The translations under genes and the position numbers were made by a program. Under the pieces are notes generated by a model. It was given only the letters and a program-made list of their open reading frames with translations. It was not told where the DNA came from and did no database searches. From Lindgomyces ingoldianus (lineage: Eukaryota; Ascomycota; Dothideomycetes; Pleosporales; Lindgomycetaceae), in NCBI RefSeq assembly GCF_010093535.1, contig NW_022985243.1:1-64000 (forward strand): a DNA stretch of 64,000 nt, written 5' to 3'. Shown here piece by piece: positions 23,684-34,421 of this stretch (positions within the stretch are counted from its first letter, which is position 1; the number at the start of each line of letters is the position of its first letter).

Positions 23684-24594
23684 CTTGGAGGCTCCGCTTC
23701 AAACACTGGTAAACAATGGAGGCGGGAGAAGTTCGAGTCGAGTTAATGACAATCTTTTTTGAGAGAGATAGGCACCTTATATAGCAATTCCACTGCAAGA
23801 GCTGATGTCTAGTTTGCACCTATTAATTGATCTCGGAGCCATGCTCTAGATCATGAGCACGGGTCACAGGCTGATTGCCACGTTAACTCGCCACAAAATC
23901 TTACTGTCCACAAGGTCAGGAGAATGTTGCGAGTTGTGATCCGAGCAAACCTGAGGAATCTAACGCCGTTCATCGCAATTGTCGGCAGCCCTTGTCCCAA
24001 TTTTTAGGAACCCGCTTCGGCAGAAGTTTTTATGAAATGCAGTTCTGCTAACAGAATGAACTTCTTATTTCCGTTCTCAATTTGTACCGAAATGGATGGT
24101 AGAGTGTTGAACTCATCCCATAAAGAGAAACTGCTAGTGTACTAGCCAACAGCTGTATTCCTTCCGAATTTGCACTCGGTTTATCTTATCAACCCAATTC
24201 CTTCTATCGGTGTCACCGTGGGTCGATCACACGATAATTGGAAACACCCACCATCCTTCAATGACTTCATAATCCTTTCACTCTACACCTGATTGCGTTG
24301 CTACGAAGAGGTTCCCCCTTTCCCCTTCTCATCTATTGCCATGTTAGGAAATGTTCCCAATACCAAGATAATTGCGCTTACTATGATCTTGGCGACACGT
24401 CACCAGCTCGAGGCTGAGCATGTCTGAATTTCTAGGCATGAAAATAAGAAGGAGTGTAGAAGGGGTATACATTCATTGCAATTCCCATGCTATAATCCAC
24501 TGAAATCGTTCTCGTTTGCTCACTCGTTCTCGTTTGCTCGCTCGTTCTCGTTAGTTCTCTCGTTCTCGCTAAACGGGCCAACTCGTCCTTGGCC
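23684..24594. promoter_or_regulatory. Divergent promoter region, kelch gene / Zn2Cys6 regulator
   Basis: A 0.9-kb intergenic region between two divergently transcribed genes. The minus-strand TATA-like element is near 23,776. The plus-side end, about 24,505-24,570, is a degenerate CGTTCTCG-rich repeat directly before the regulator's ATG, probably in its 5' UTR. Shared regulation is possible but not shown by any recognised site. Confidence 0.5.
24505..24570. repeat. Degenerate (TTCTCG)-type repeat upstream of the regulator
   Basis: Repeats of cgttctcg separated by tttgctcac or similar, five copies in about 65 bp. The same hexamer family recurs at 26,098-26,207, on the other side of the gene. 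Confidence 0.8.
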
Positions 24595-25782
24595 ATGCCG
24601 AAAAAGCGTCCGCATCACAAATCGCGATTCGGATGTGACCAATGTCGAAAGCGACGCGTAAAATGCGATGAAAAGGCACTTCGATGCACGAATTGCTCCA
24701 ACCGAGGCGACGAGTGCAATTTTTCTCGCCAACCCCTCGAGAAGTTCGATGCTATGAACGAAAACGATTCGCCCGAATCGTGGGGGCCGACTTCCGCGGT
24801 AACACCCACGTCCACCGACGTGTCTGTTAACCCTGCCTTTAGCCCATACGCAGTACCTGGCCCGACTCCATCACTCCAGGAGCCAATCGCAATCACGAAT
24901 GTAGCGCTTATGCATTACTGGTGCACATGGACGTGCCACAGCTTTACACGGAAAGGATCTGAAATTTTTCGAGAGCATGTGGGGAAAGAAGCTCTTCGGC
25001 ATGATTATCTCATGGAAGCCATATTCGCTATGACATTACTTCACCTGGCAAGCGCAATGGAAGATCCTAGGGCAATGCGACCATTGGTTAGCGCAGCCCT
25101 TCAACACCAAAATCAGAGCGTTTTAGGTCTCCGGACGACTCTTAGCCATATCTCACAGTCGAATTGCGATGCCGTGTTCATATGCTCCGTCTTAATAATG
25201 GTTTGCGCTATTGTATCACCCCTTCTGCCCACTGTGGATAGTGAGCAAGTCAAGCCTACCTCAGAAACTGTACTACTGCTAGTCGAATTCATGAATGGCG
25301 TCTCATCTATTGTCGGACTTACTCGCCATTGGATCGAGCAGGGTCCGCTCCATAGGTTTTTCGGTGTCGTTGAGCCAAAGTCATCCTTCATTGGAGAATG
25401 GGCTCCCGCGGCAGACTTGCGGCAACTGATGAACACAGAGATCAGTCGCGGCAGCAATACGCACCAAACTTTGGAGAATGCGATACAAGGCCTGGAAAAA
25501 GTTTCTAATAGGGAAACTTGCGCACTTTTCTGGATGATTAAAGTTGATTCCGACTTCCTAAATGCGCTACGAAGAGGCGAACCCATTGCTATGATGATCT
25601 TCATGCATTGGGGCGTACTTCTGTACACCACGGATGATATGTGGTGGAAAAAATATTCTGGTTCGAGGCTTGTCCAAGAGCTCTCCGCTACGCTTATCGG
25701 GTATGGTGAGGATTGGGAGAGGATGTCAAGATGGTGTCGACGACAAGTTGGCTTAAACGAGAAAAGCTTAGGATTGTTTTGA
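24595..25782 (+). CDS. Zn2Cys6 fungal transcription factor
   Basis: Single exon, 395 aa from the ATG at 24,595 (MPKKRPHHKSRFGCDQC). The binuclear cluster is complete: Cys14, 17, 24, 31, 34 and 41, spacing C-x2-C-x6-C-x6-C-x2-C-x6-C, with a basic patch (RKRRVK) between the second and third Cys. A Ser/Thr/Pro-rich linker follows (about 55-95), then a helical regulatory region. The C-terminal pattern HWGVLLYTTDDMWW...RLVQELSATL resembles the end of the UPC2-like C6 regulators (sterol uptake control protein relatives). The similarity is to the fold class; a sterol role is not shown. It is expected to be a nuclear, DNA-binding regulator. The divergent kelch gene is its nearest possible target. Confidence 0.9.
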   Translation: MPKKRPHHKSRFGCDQCRKRRVKCDEKALRCTNCSNRGDECNFSRQPLEKFDAMNENDSPESWGPTSAVTPTSTDVSVNPAFSPYAVPGPTPSLQEPIAITNVALMHYWCTWTCHSFTRKGSEIFREHVGKEALRHDYLMEAIFAMTLLHLASAMEDPRAMRPLVSAALQHQNQSVLGLRTTLSHISQSNCDAVFICSVLIMVCAIVSPLLPTVDSEQVKPTSETVLLLVEFMNGVSSIVGLTRHWIEQGPLHRFFGVVEPKSSFIGEWAPAADLRQLMNTEISRGSNTHQTLENAIQGLEKVSNRETCALFWMIKVDSDFLNALRRGEPIAMMIFMHWGVLLYTTDDMWWKKYSGSRLVQELSATLIGYGEDWERMSRWCRRQVGLNEKSLGLF

Positions 25783-26097
25783 GCATCATTGTTTAAGGCG
25801 CTGTTTTCTGAACATTTGTCGAGAGAAAAGGCGTGGATGCCTCCATGTTTTCGGAGGATGGTAGTTTTCTAAACGGCACCAAATGTTCTTGGGATAGGGA
25901 ATACTATGAAGGCCGTTCTTTAGTGCCGTGATTAATGTACGAGACATAAAAAACCAATGGCAGAGTCGAGAATCTTCACGAACATAACTATTTGCTTCAA
26001 TTCTGCATTTCATATCAAGCTTTACTAATTGTATAAGTATACTTCGATTAGAAGTAGTGGTAGCGGCATTAGGCGAATCCATCTATACTCATTCTTA

Positions 26098-26207
26098 CTT
26101 GTTCTTACTTTTCGATTTCGTTCTTACTTTTCGATTTCGTTCTCGTTCCCGTTCCCGTTCTCGTTCTCGTTCTCGTTCTCGTTCTCGTTCTCGTTCTCGT
26201 TCTCGCC
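26098..26207. repeat. (TTCTCG)n microsatellite downstream of the regulator
   Basis: Starts with imperfect ttcttactttcgattt units at about 26,098, passes through gttccc units, and ends in about eight perfect gttctc hexamers to 26,205. The gene 24,595-25,782 is therefore bracketed by the same repeat family. Confidence 0.9.
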
Positions 26208-28167
26208 CCTATCCTTGTAGGATTACAAGTACTCTACCAACCTAATATGGCAATACCCGTCTTCCGGCAATACACACTATGGATACCTGAACCATCATCG
26301 CGTAGATTCATTTTACTAAATAATAAATATTAGTAATAAAAGCAAGTCACTATTAAAAATACGCCAAGAGCTGTACTCCTAGACATACTATTATTGTATT
26401 CTCTTTTAGCAAGCTATTCAAGATAAGTTGCTGGACAAACTTCAGATATCTTCTATATTCCTTAACTTTCAGGGTTTCAAAATGTATATAGAGGTATCCT
26501 ATATTGCTATGTCCTCTACTTTTTTACGTTAATATGCACTCTTGTTAATGAGTCTGCGTCGTAGATCTTTCTAACATAGATAAGATACACATGCTTGAAG
26601 AAACGCGCAGCACCCGTGTGCCCTCCGCTCGTACTTCCCCGCGTGTGTAGAATGACGAGAGGCTCATATAATCACCTCAACTGACATTTGTGGTCAAGGA
26701 GAGGTTTTTCGCGCGAAAGAGAATCCATTCCTCCGGATGATCCTATGTATAAGCCAGTGTCAAAACATTTCGATGTTTGGTTTTATTGCCCGTCACTGTG
26801 ACAATGTGAGGCGAGAGAGTGTTCAAACCAGGCCCAAAGAAGTAGGGTGGCGGTGATCACTCACTGAATGAATGGTTACATTGCCGTTGAAAATTAGTAT
26901 AGTATCACTTATTGCACGGTTTGCCCACCTATCACAGTGACCGTGGTCCATGCGCTTGACATGTCGTATAAGGATGCGGCTAGTTGAATTTGCAGTGGCC
27001 GTCTCCCCCACTGGCCCCCCATCCACCTTCACGAAGACACACGTGGCACGCAAACAAGGAAGCCGTGGCGTCTTCGCCACCCAGAATTAAGACGTAAAGA
27101 AGCTATAATCGCTAAAGGGCATATCTGCATCGAATTGAATCACAAGATATGCATACTCCTGGTTGATGTACAGTTCGCCGCCTGCGCCTAGAGTGTAGAG
27201 GCAGAATGAGATTCTGTCCGACGTCGGAGCTTATATTTACCGCCACTATCGTTGATTTGATCGAAACTGTGTTTTTTGCGTTTTTGATCAGGGCGTGGGG
27301 GTATTTGTCGAGGATCTCAATTGGGTTGACTAAAACATGTCAGACAAAACGAGTTCGTGAACGTAGGTAGGGGGCTTACAGCAAGAATCACCGGCAACTC
27401 AGTCATGCGTTTCTTTCGGCCTTCCAAGGACCCATGTCACTTTGAATGAAACCGCCGATTGTCTGCCCCCCCCCTTCGATCGTCGACCACCACCCTCCTT
27501 GCGTAGGGCGAGTCCGTACTTGCTAACGCATGAATCTGCTATTCTCGCTGACTGTGCTATATGCTGTCATGTAGTTAGCCTGTGCGTTTTTTTTAACCTC
27601 TTATGACACACGAAGTCCAAACAGTTAGATCAGGGTTCAGCACGATTGTTCTTCTCGCCCCTCACAAGCGAACGCGGTGCGCGGATATCCTTGAAGTCCT
27701 TTTTCTACTAAGGGCTATCCTATGCTGTGACTTACCCAGTGTACGGATTGAATAGTTACCGGAGAGTACAAGGAGCCGACGAATAAGGCCGAATCCACTC
27801 GGGTCGTAGTTCACACGTAGAGTCGGAGCGGAAGATTGCTTGTGTCTATGTAAGACTCAATGAACACGAGAATTGGAAATCCTCTCATGTATTAAAATAG
27901 AATCGATGAATCCTGCAGGAGATCAATCATTCTTAACTTGCAACCGTCATTTACTCAACGGCCGTAACAAACACGAAAACGGGAAATCCTTTGAGGGAAG
28001 TAAAGCCAACTTTGACGAATGCCACTGCAACTCAAGTATATAAACCCCTTCTTCCGCCGCTCTCCATCCGCACAAATCATTAGCTGAAGATACTCCAGCA
28101 AATCGAGCCTCGTCTTTCACCTTTCCACTCTATCATTCCAGCCTCAAGAATCTCTCCCCTCTTCAAG
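26208..28167. other. Gene-poor spacer upstream of the small secreted protein
   Basis: About 2 kb. 26,300-26,600 is AT-rich; the rest is balanced. A possible 85-aa reading frame on the minus strand (26,823-27,080) has no recognisable domain and is not called. A TATA-like gtatataaac lies near 28,036, about 125 bp before the next ATG. Confidence 0.5.
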
Positions 28168-28521
28168 ATGCGTTTCTCCATCACTTCTACCGTCGCCATC
28201 ATGGGTGGTCTCACTGCCAGTGGATCAGCCTTCGTGATTGACACCTTCAGCGACACCAACTGCGGCAGTGTCGTCCAAACAGGAGTCAACATCTGGGACA
28301 ACACCTGCGCTACTTGGCCTGATGGTTTCCGGTCGTTCAAGATCACGGTCTGGGGGGGTAATCATCAGTACGCGTACTTCTTCGCACCCGATAACTGCGG
28401 GAGCCTTCCTGGGGCCATTGCGCAAGGCTATGTGGATTCCACGACGAACAACTTCAAACTTGGAAACTGCTATCATTTCTCTGGTGCGTCTGCGAATGCA
28501 ATTGCTTCGTATGCTGGTTGA
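28168..28521 (+). CDS. Small secreted four-cysteine protein (effector-like)
   Basis: 117 aa. Residues 1-21 (MRFSITSTVAIMGGLTASGSA) are a classic signal peptide, giving a mature protein of about 96 aa with exactly four cysteines (32, 47, 77, 101), enough for two disulfides. Trp, Tyr, Gly and Asn are common and there is no recognised catalytic motif. The promoter has a TATA-like box near 28,036. Just after the stop is a well-formed intron in the 3' UTR (28,543-28,590: GTAAGC donor, GCTGAC branch, TTAG acceptor). Small size, secretion, paired cysteines and a position among transposon relics fit a secreted effector or antimicrobial-type protein; this is inference. No family is named with confidence. 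Confidence 0.82.
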   Translation: MRFSITSTVAIMGGLTASGSAFVIDTFSDTNCGSVVQTGVNIWDNTCATWPDGFRSFKITVWGGNHQYAYFFAPDNCGSLPGAIAQGYVDSTTNNFKLGNCYHFSGASANAIASYAG

Positions 28522-28542
28522 TAAGTCTGGGGATTCGATACG

Positions 28543-28590
28543 GTAAGCCCTTATGTCATGATGGCTGAAGAGAAGCTGACTATTTCTTAG
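28543..28590 (+). other. Probable 3' UTR intron of the small secreted protein gene
   Basis: 48 bp, GTAAGC...GCTGAC...TTCTTAG, starting 21 bp after the stop codon. The motifs match those of the coding introns in this window. Whether it is spliced cannot be seen here. Confidence 0.55.
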
Positions 28591-29817
28591 GAGCATAGTA
28601 GCTCCGTGGATTGTCTCGGGGAGGAGACGTGGAAAGAACGAATAATTTGTTCGTTCTGAAGGGGGATCACAGACTCTCATTAACCTTTCCTTTTATCGGT
28701 CCAGTATGTTGGACACGTTCCATCCCGAGATAGCGATATTGGCAATTATAATCCAGCTGTTCCAACACATACGCTTTGGAGATTGCAACGTTCATCCAGA
28801 AGGATAGTTCCATCAAGTTTCACTGCAGCAGCGTATGATTATCATGCTACTATAAGTACTAGATTCTAAAAACTATAAGATGTGGAACTCATGAGATTCA
28901 TCCTACTTCTAATAAACTACGTCTCTCGCCTACGGATCCGTGAAATCTTCTGAGAAGCGCCCGCCTTGTAAAGTGTATGTGTGGCCCGAAGCTGATCGTA
29001 GAGTACTGGGTTCATGCATACTGGAGAACCAGATCGAGTGGCCCGGTTTCATGTAGCCGCCGGTGGCCAAGCGTCCACTCTCCGTCATCCAGAGACGCTG
29101 ACTCAACATCATCTTCTGAGTTGCTGGCGAAGCTTTGCCGTACTGCGAGTGAAGGGGAAACGGGTGCTCATCACCGCGGTCGGCTGATGCGCAATGCGAC
29201 TTCGTGAACAGGGCAAAAGCCCTGACCAAGAAATGCGGCTGACACTTTTGTCTTCGTCAGAGCAGAAACTTGCGGTATAAGCCTGATGGTTAAGCGCGTC
29301 CGGATTTTCCGCTGTGGTCCCCTTACATTCAGTATCCACATGATGATGTCGAGGCGCCTCGAAAATTTAATCATCGCACTCACCACTTAGATTAAGACAT
29401 CTTCATCTGCGGTACGATAGTTAGGGTTGATTATTGTGCTTGCTTTCCTTGCAGGTCTAGAGAGCCCAAACAGAGGGTTAATCCATAGATGACAACTGGG
29501 TTTCCCTTAGCACAGACAGGGTATCGAGCGCATTGCGTGAATACACTTGCCTTCGCAAACGCTTAGGAATGGCGTAGTATGGTAGCATTAGCAGGGTAGT
29601 AGGGTGGTAAAAGCTCCACTCGATAGGGGAGGAAGCAGAAGAAAAGTGTGTTGGGTTTGGGATGTCCAGAATGAAATAATACCAGGACCACGTGAGGCCT
29701 TTTTGTAGCCCTGCAGTGGGCATGGGTTATGAGAGGAGTCATGTATGTCGCACGTGATAATTGGAGCGGGTGAAACTACGTCACATGACGAGTGTTTCAC
29801 CTCAACATGAGTCAGCC
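28591..29817. other. Spacer with no recognisable gene
   Basis: Several overlapping minus-strand frames of 70-100 aa exist at 28,930-29,390, but they resemble nothing I recognise. A 21-bp stretch at about 29,725-29,745 (ttatgagaggagtcatgtat core) recurs at about 45,977-45,997. Confidence 0.45.
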
Positions 29818-30035
29818 CAGCAGTAGTCGCTCTTTTAGTACTAGAGTCTTTCCTTATTGAGACTAGCCTCCTTTTGGTCCTTCACTATATAGTTCGCTCA
29901 GAGCCCTCTCAAGTTCCTCGGACCTTGCACCTTGGCTCAATCCATCTAGTTTGGTCCTTGCCACCTGATTGACGACTCGCACTTCTCTTCATGCCCTCTA
30001 TCATCTATCAACTATCAACTCTAACCGTGCGATAA
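29818..30035. repeat. Diverged repeat R2, copy 1 (LTR-like)
   Basis: Starts with gtcgctcttttagt and ends with gtgcgata. It contains a TATA-like ctatatag and the order ccttcac...ctctcaag...gaccttgcaccttggctc, which is repeated in the same order at about 54,655-54,955. On the reverse strand the end reads TATCGCAC, like the TGTCGCAC start of the copia-B LTR. I take it for an old solo LTR or promoter fragment. Confidence 0.5.
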
Positions 30036-30116
30036 TGTATTCCAGACTGAGAGTCCAAAGGGCTATATAGTGTATGTAGTAAGTAAAGCTACTAAAGAAG
30101 TTGCTACGTTCATTAA

Positions 30117-30397
30117 TGTAACGATTCGTATGAATCGTTCCATTCAAAGTTACCTGACGAACCTACATCCGAAGGTACCGCGTATCTGCCCCGACCCTGC
30201 CCCCTGCGCTACCCCTATCTCCAAGTATTTAGCTGCACCTCTCCCCTTAGCTAGCTTGGCAGTTTTCTGATATCCTATCGTACGAGGCCTATAGGTGTCG
30301 ATAGAATTCCCAGGTTAGTGAGTCCCCACGAACTCCCATATGCCTCTGAGTGGATTCACACCGCATTCGGACCTATTTTCTTGCCTGCGCCGTTACA
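30117..30397 (+). mobile_element. Solo LTR, 281 bp, inverted relative to 19,975-20,262
   Basis: TGTAACGATTCG...CGCCGTTACA with a perfect 5-bp duplication, attaa (30,112-30,116 and 30,398-30,402). It aligns over its full length with the reverse complement of 19,975-20,262. Composition is fairly balanced, so this copy has suffered little RIP. Confidence 0.87.
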
Positions 30398-30644
30398 ATT
30401 AAAGCAATAATACCTTTCGTTACAAAGCCTATTATAACTTAGACATGTCGCTTTGTTGAATATCTATCTTAGGAAACTAAGACATGCATACCTATATAGT
30501 TTTTATAGGCTCCAACTATAGCAACTTAATTTCTCTAAATTATACTCTACTATTAACTAACGTTGGAGATATCTCTTTTATTTACTGCTACTGTTGTAAC
30601 TAGAGAGGTAGTGTAAGCATGCAGCTATGTAAGGGGCTGATGAA

Positions 30645-30772
30645 GTGTATTGTCTGTACTCAGGAGCTCAAGAGAGCTCTGGGGTGACTATATACTGTAC
30701 GAAAAAGGATCTAGTCTTAGTGAGTGAATGGCGCGGTACATGGGTATAGTATCGCGTGAGACACGTGCGATA
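30645..30772 (-). repeat. copia-B LTR fragment
   Basis: Matches the inner and start parts of the 206-bp copia-B LTR (gactatatactgtacga, then gtacatgggtat, then acacgtgcgata). About 80 bp at the other end are replaced or diverged beyond recognition. Confidence 0.7.
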
Positions 30773-31742
30773 GTTTCTATGCCAGAAATGCAACAGCTAC
30801 CTCCGCCTCTTACTCACCTATTTGTTTAACTCTTCCTATCTAGCATGGCGTTAGCTTACTAAGATACCTCAATTTCATGCTAGAATAGAAAGAGCTTCAT
30901 TAAAGCGTTTTAATCTAACAGCGATATAAACGTGCATCTAGGGATATTACATTGTTGCTAGTAAAAGAGACGCTACGTAAACGTAGCTTAATAGGTGGGG
31001 CTAGTAGAACTGGAGACTCTAGCAATTTAATGACTAAAGGACAGGATTACCTAGCCTCTACGTCAACTTACAAGACCATTCCGAAATCCGTTGTAGATCC
31101 CACAATAGCGTCACAAAACAGGCCGGCCATTGACAAGAAAAACATCTCCCCTTAGTTTTCCACTGTCAAGGAAATATTCCTTACCAAACGAATTACTCCC
31201 CATTGCCTAACTGGTGTACCATCTTTCCACTCAATTAATGCTCACAAACACCGTCGTTTCCCGTTTCGTCTCCGTATAGGTCCGTCTGTCAATGTACGTC
31301 GTACTACTCGTCTATAAATCCCACCCCAAAACTCGTCAGCAAAATTTTCAATCAACCGCTCTTTCTTTAATCACCCGCTAAAGCCTTGGACGGCCATTTA
31401 GTACTTACCTTAGTCTCTGTAAATCTAGAGATAGTGGCGGGTTCCGTTGCGGTTGATTCTGGCATGGCGGATGTAATCAAGCACGAACATGCTCCCATAA
31501 CAAACCACGGGGCTTGCGCCCAACCGTTATCGAGGTGTGGGGGGAGGGGGTATACGTATCGTTTGGCGAGGTGGTGCGCGGCTGCTTGACGGCGAGTTTC
31601 TGCTACGGGATACACGCGCGTGGCTGGAGTTATCAATGGGGGGAGGAATTTTTCGGGTTCGGCCAGTCGTGGTATGATGGTTCCAGTGGGAGCAGATTTC
31701 GTCTTAAGGTTGCATTCGGGCTAGTGTGCGTTGTGACGAGAG
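30773..31742. other. Spacer with no supported gene
   Basis: It includes a 67-codon plus-strand frame (30,952-31,155) and overlapping frames at 31,367-32,008 that shadow the PAN-domain gene or its 3' flank. None has a recognisable domain. Confidence 0.4.
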
Positions 31743-32743
31743 TTAGCCATGCAGTATGTGGCCCCTCACCGTTCTATTTCGTACCGGGTACTAAGTTCCA
31801 AGAGTGTCCCTCACACGAGCATCAAATAAATGGAACTTACAGGAGCATGCTGCCCGCAATCTCTATCGTACCAACCCTCTGGACCATTTCCTCTGCTCGG
31901 ATTTATCAACATGCTGACATTCTCTCCCAGGCCTTTATTGAAAATTGCGCATGCCCAGAATTTGCCTTGAGGTCGAACTTCGTAAGCCCTACATCTCGGA
32001 TGTGTTAGACAGACTTGTGCGCATTCTTCGGGACTCGAGGTGAAAGGGTTGATACTCCAATCCTGCTCTTGCTCAACCGGTCGACTTCCATTTGATCGCC
32101 ATCCACATTCCATTTTGGGAGAAGGGATTGGGCAGAATATTGTTGATGTTGGATGGCTGGGATAAGAAATTAGTGCGCGATGGTAATAGGCGAAGAAGTG
32201 TGCAGGTAGGTACGTACGTAGTGTCCGTTACAGTGAAAGAGCTGGTGATGTCAATCCTAGTCGTCGTCGTGGTTTCACCGGTCCGGTAAATGTACGGCAT
32301 TGTGACTGCCACGGGGCGCAGGTACTCGGAGCAGAACGAAGTGGCCGTAAATGTTGAGGTGGCAGAAGGCGGCCTTTTATAAGATCGTCAGCGCCAAAAC
32401 TTCTTCCCTCTCAAGCCAGGATAGTCTCCGTTCTGAACTCACGGACTAGTCATATCGCTCATGATGGACCCAAGCCATTGGTCTTTGGATGTTTGCGTAC
32501 ATTCTACATTGTATCGGTTGCTCAGCGCTCATATCGAGCCGATAGTTCATATTACTTACCACCACCGTGAGTCCATGAGCCGCGAAGACATCCTATAGGG
32601 TCGTAAAAATTTGCGCATGGAAAGGAGGTTCCAGTTGGGTCATTCCTCTTGGCAACATTGTCTCTTGCAGCAGTGAATGTAGCAGATAGTAGAGCTACCC
32701 AAGGAAGGTTTCGGAAGAGTGGACGACTCGAAAGCATTTCCAT
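31743..32743 (-). CDS. Secreted PAN/Apple-domain protein, spliced
   Basis: Proposed exons (minus): 32,743-32,560; 32,305-32,218; 32,156-31,841; 31,790-31,743, 211 aa. Exon 1 carries a signal peptide (MEMLSSRPLFRNLPWVALLS). Exon 2 is Thr-rich (TGETTTTTRIDITSSFTVTD), a likely O-glycosylated stalk. Exon 3 has a PAN-type domain: ECGW..., SPEECAQVCLTHPRCRAYEV, ACAIFNKGL, WYDRDCG. The 61-bp intron 32,157-32,217 (GTACGT, CTAAT, CCCAG) joins the frames exactly. Intron 1 (254 bp) is long for this window and its acceptor is uncertain; an extra small exon may lie within it. The last intron (31,791-31,840, GTAAGT) is also tentative; without it the stop is at 31,811. PAN domains bind protein or carbohydrate, so an extracellular binding role is likely. 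Confidence 0.7.
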
Positions 32744-34202
32744 AACTTGAGAGAAGCAGGACCAGTGGTGGAAACAATAGAACGGCATTCTGATCGCATT
32801 CTAGCTTTCTCGGTGGGCTTTTATACGTGGAGGCGGGTCGTTCGATATCGGACTTGGCAAATCCTTCGAATTAGTTTATTAATTACAGCATTTGGAATTG
32901 TTGGACGTGATAATTTTCTACCAAGACTTTTATATTGAGAATCACGATCTAGTAGGATTTTAGCCCCGCAGAAAAGGCTACAGGGTTCTTAAGTTATGGC
33001 TGACAGATTTCTGAATCGGGAAAGTAGCCGGCGTTAGGAACAAGGCGATAGTGCTCAAAGTCATCACTTAGAAGCAGCAAAACACAACAAGGGTCATTCG
33101 ATAGAGTCTTTTTTAAAGCTTTTTTGTTAGTATTAGGTTGGAGAACTTGCAGGCTCGCCGCTGCAAGTGCAACCCGCTATATGCTTAACGTGAACATTAG
33201 TACGAGTATAGAAGAGTCGGCCCGATCGCTGCGACCCATATAAAGACTGAAGGAGTTGCGTACCGAAGGAAGCAGTACTTCATTTAAGTAACGTGTTTGA
33301 TCGTTAAGCCGCGCAGCAGAAACCCTACCAAGAACCGGGAAAACTACAACCTGATATCTCCACAACGGCTTTATAACAAACATGTTCTAAAATTTAAGAA
33401 TCAGTCGGTTTATCGTGCCTACAGTAAGCCTGCTTTTCACTCTTAAGAGTACCCTATTAAGTAGTTCTATAGATAGAGAGCAAAATCAGAGGTGTGAAAA
33501 CTTGAAAAAAACGCTAGACTTAATATGTTAATAAAAGTTAGGTTTACTGCTCTAAACCTTTCCTAAGAGTCTTCAAGTAGGCACTGGAAGGCCTAACTAA
33601 TACAAGGCCGTCTCTGTCCCCAGTCCTAGCGCCTTACTTGTTAACCCATCACCTGGCTTGTTAAAAGATATCACCTAACGATGCATTCAGCCACAATTCA
33701 AGCAGAAGTGAACACCAAACGTCGTCGTACCCAGAACTGTCAACGTGGCATAGTAGTGTAGTACTGAGTGATTTTAAGTCCTGTACAGGTGAGATTTTGC
33801 GTACGTTTGTAAGACAGGGAGGAGGAGAGGTGTAACGGGCTCTCGGATCCATAGGGTCATCGGCACAACTATATGCGCAAAGCGACAGCTAAAAGACATG
33901 CACAAATTGAATTAGCAAGGATTTAGCTTGCGTAGTCGATGTTTATGAGCGGGGTGGGTTGTTTGCCCAAAAAAGCGTAATGATTCGCTAGAAGGACCCC
34001 CTACAAACAGTAACGATAACTTAACTATTTGTGAGGGAAGTGTTCGGCATGGATGGTTGATCTATTAGCAGTCGACCAAATTTAGGTACCCAGGTGCCGG
34101 CACGTGGTGCCTGAGGCGTTAAAGTAAGTGTAGTTCAGTATCATTGGGTGGTAAGACATTGAATTGAGCTAGTAAAACTAGCGTTCTGCTTAATGAGGTA
34201 GC
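32744..34202. other. Spacer with no recognisable gene
   Basis: About 1.5 kb. The stretch 33,440-33,560 is AT-rich; the rest is balanced. Short frames on the minus strand (33,177-33,383 and 33,661-33,852) have no recognisable domain. Confidence 0.45.
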
Positions 34203-34421
34203 TCTTGCATGAGCTGAGAAGGGGTCATATGGTAAGCGAGTCGACAAGGTATTGAGATCCAAACAAGGTGAATTGTACGAGTGAATTGTACGAGTGTATT
34301 GTAAGGTCTAAGGAGCGAGAGAGAGCTCTGGGCTGACTATATACTGTACGAGAAAGGAGCTAGTCCGAATGAGTGAATAGTGCAGTACATGGGTATGGTA
34401 TCACGTGAGACACGTGCGACA
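34203..34421 (-). mobile_element. Solo LTR of copia-B family, 219 bp
   Basis: On the minus strand it starts TGTCGCACGTGTCTCACGTG and ends CTCATGCAAGA, like the copia-B LTRs, but is 13 bp longer because of a tandem duplication (gtacgagtgaatt). Flanking pentamers are gtagc (34,198-34,202) and gtaac (34,422-34,426), a target duplication with one G/A difference. It sits inside the gene island and is much less AT-rich than the copies at 46.7 and 49.7 kb. Confidence 0.82.

Noticed and set aside
26029..26245. Frames encoding Ser/Phe- or Ser/Arg-rich peptides
   Set aside because: Translation of the TTCTCG microsatellite, not a protein gene.
28930..29386. Several minus-strand frames of 70-100 codons
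   Set aside because: Mutually overlapping, none with a recognisable motif; I could not join them through believable introns.
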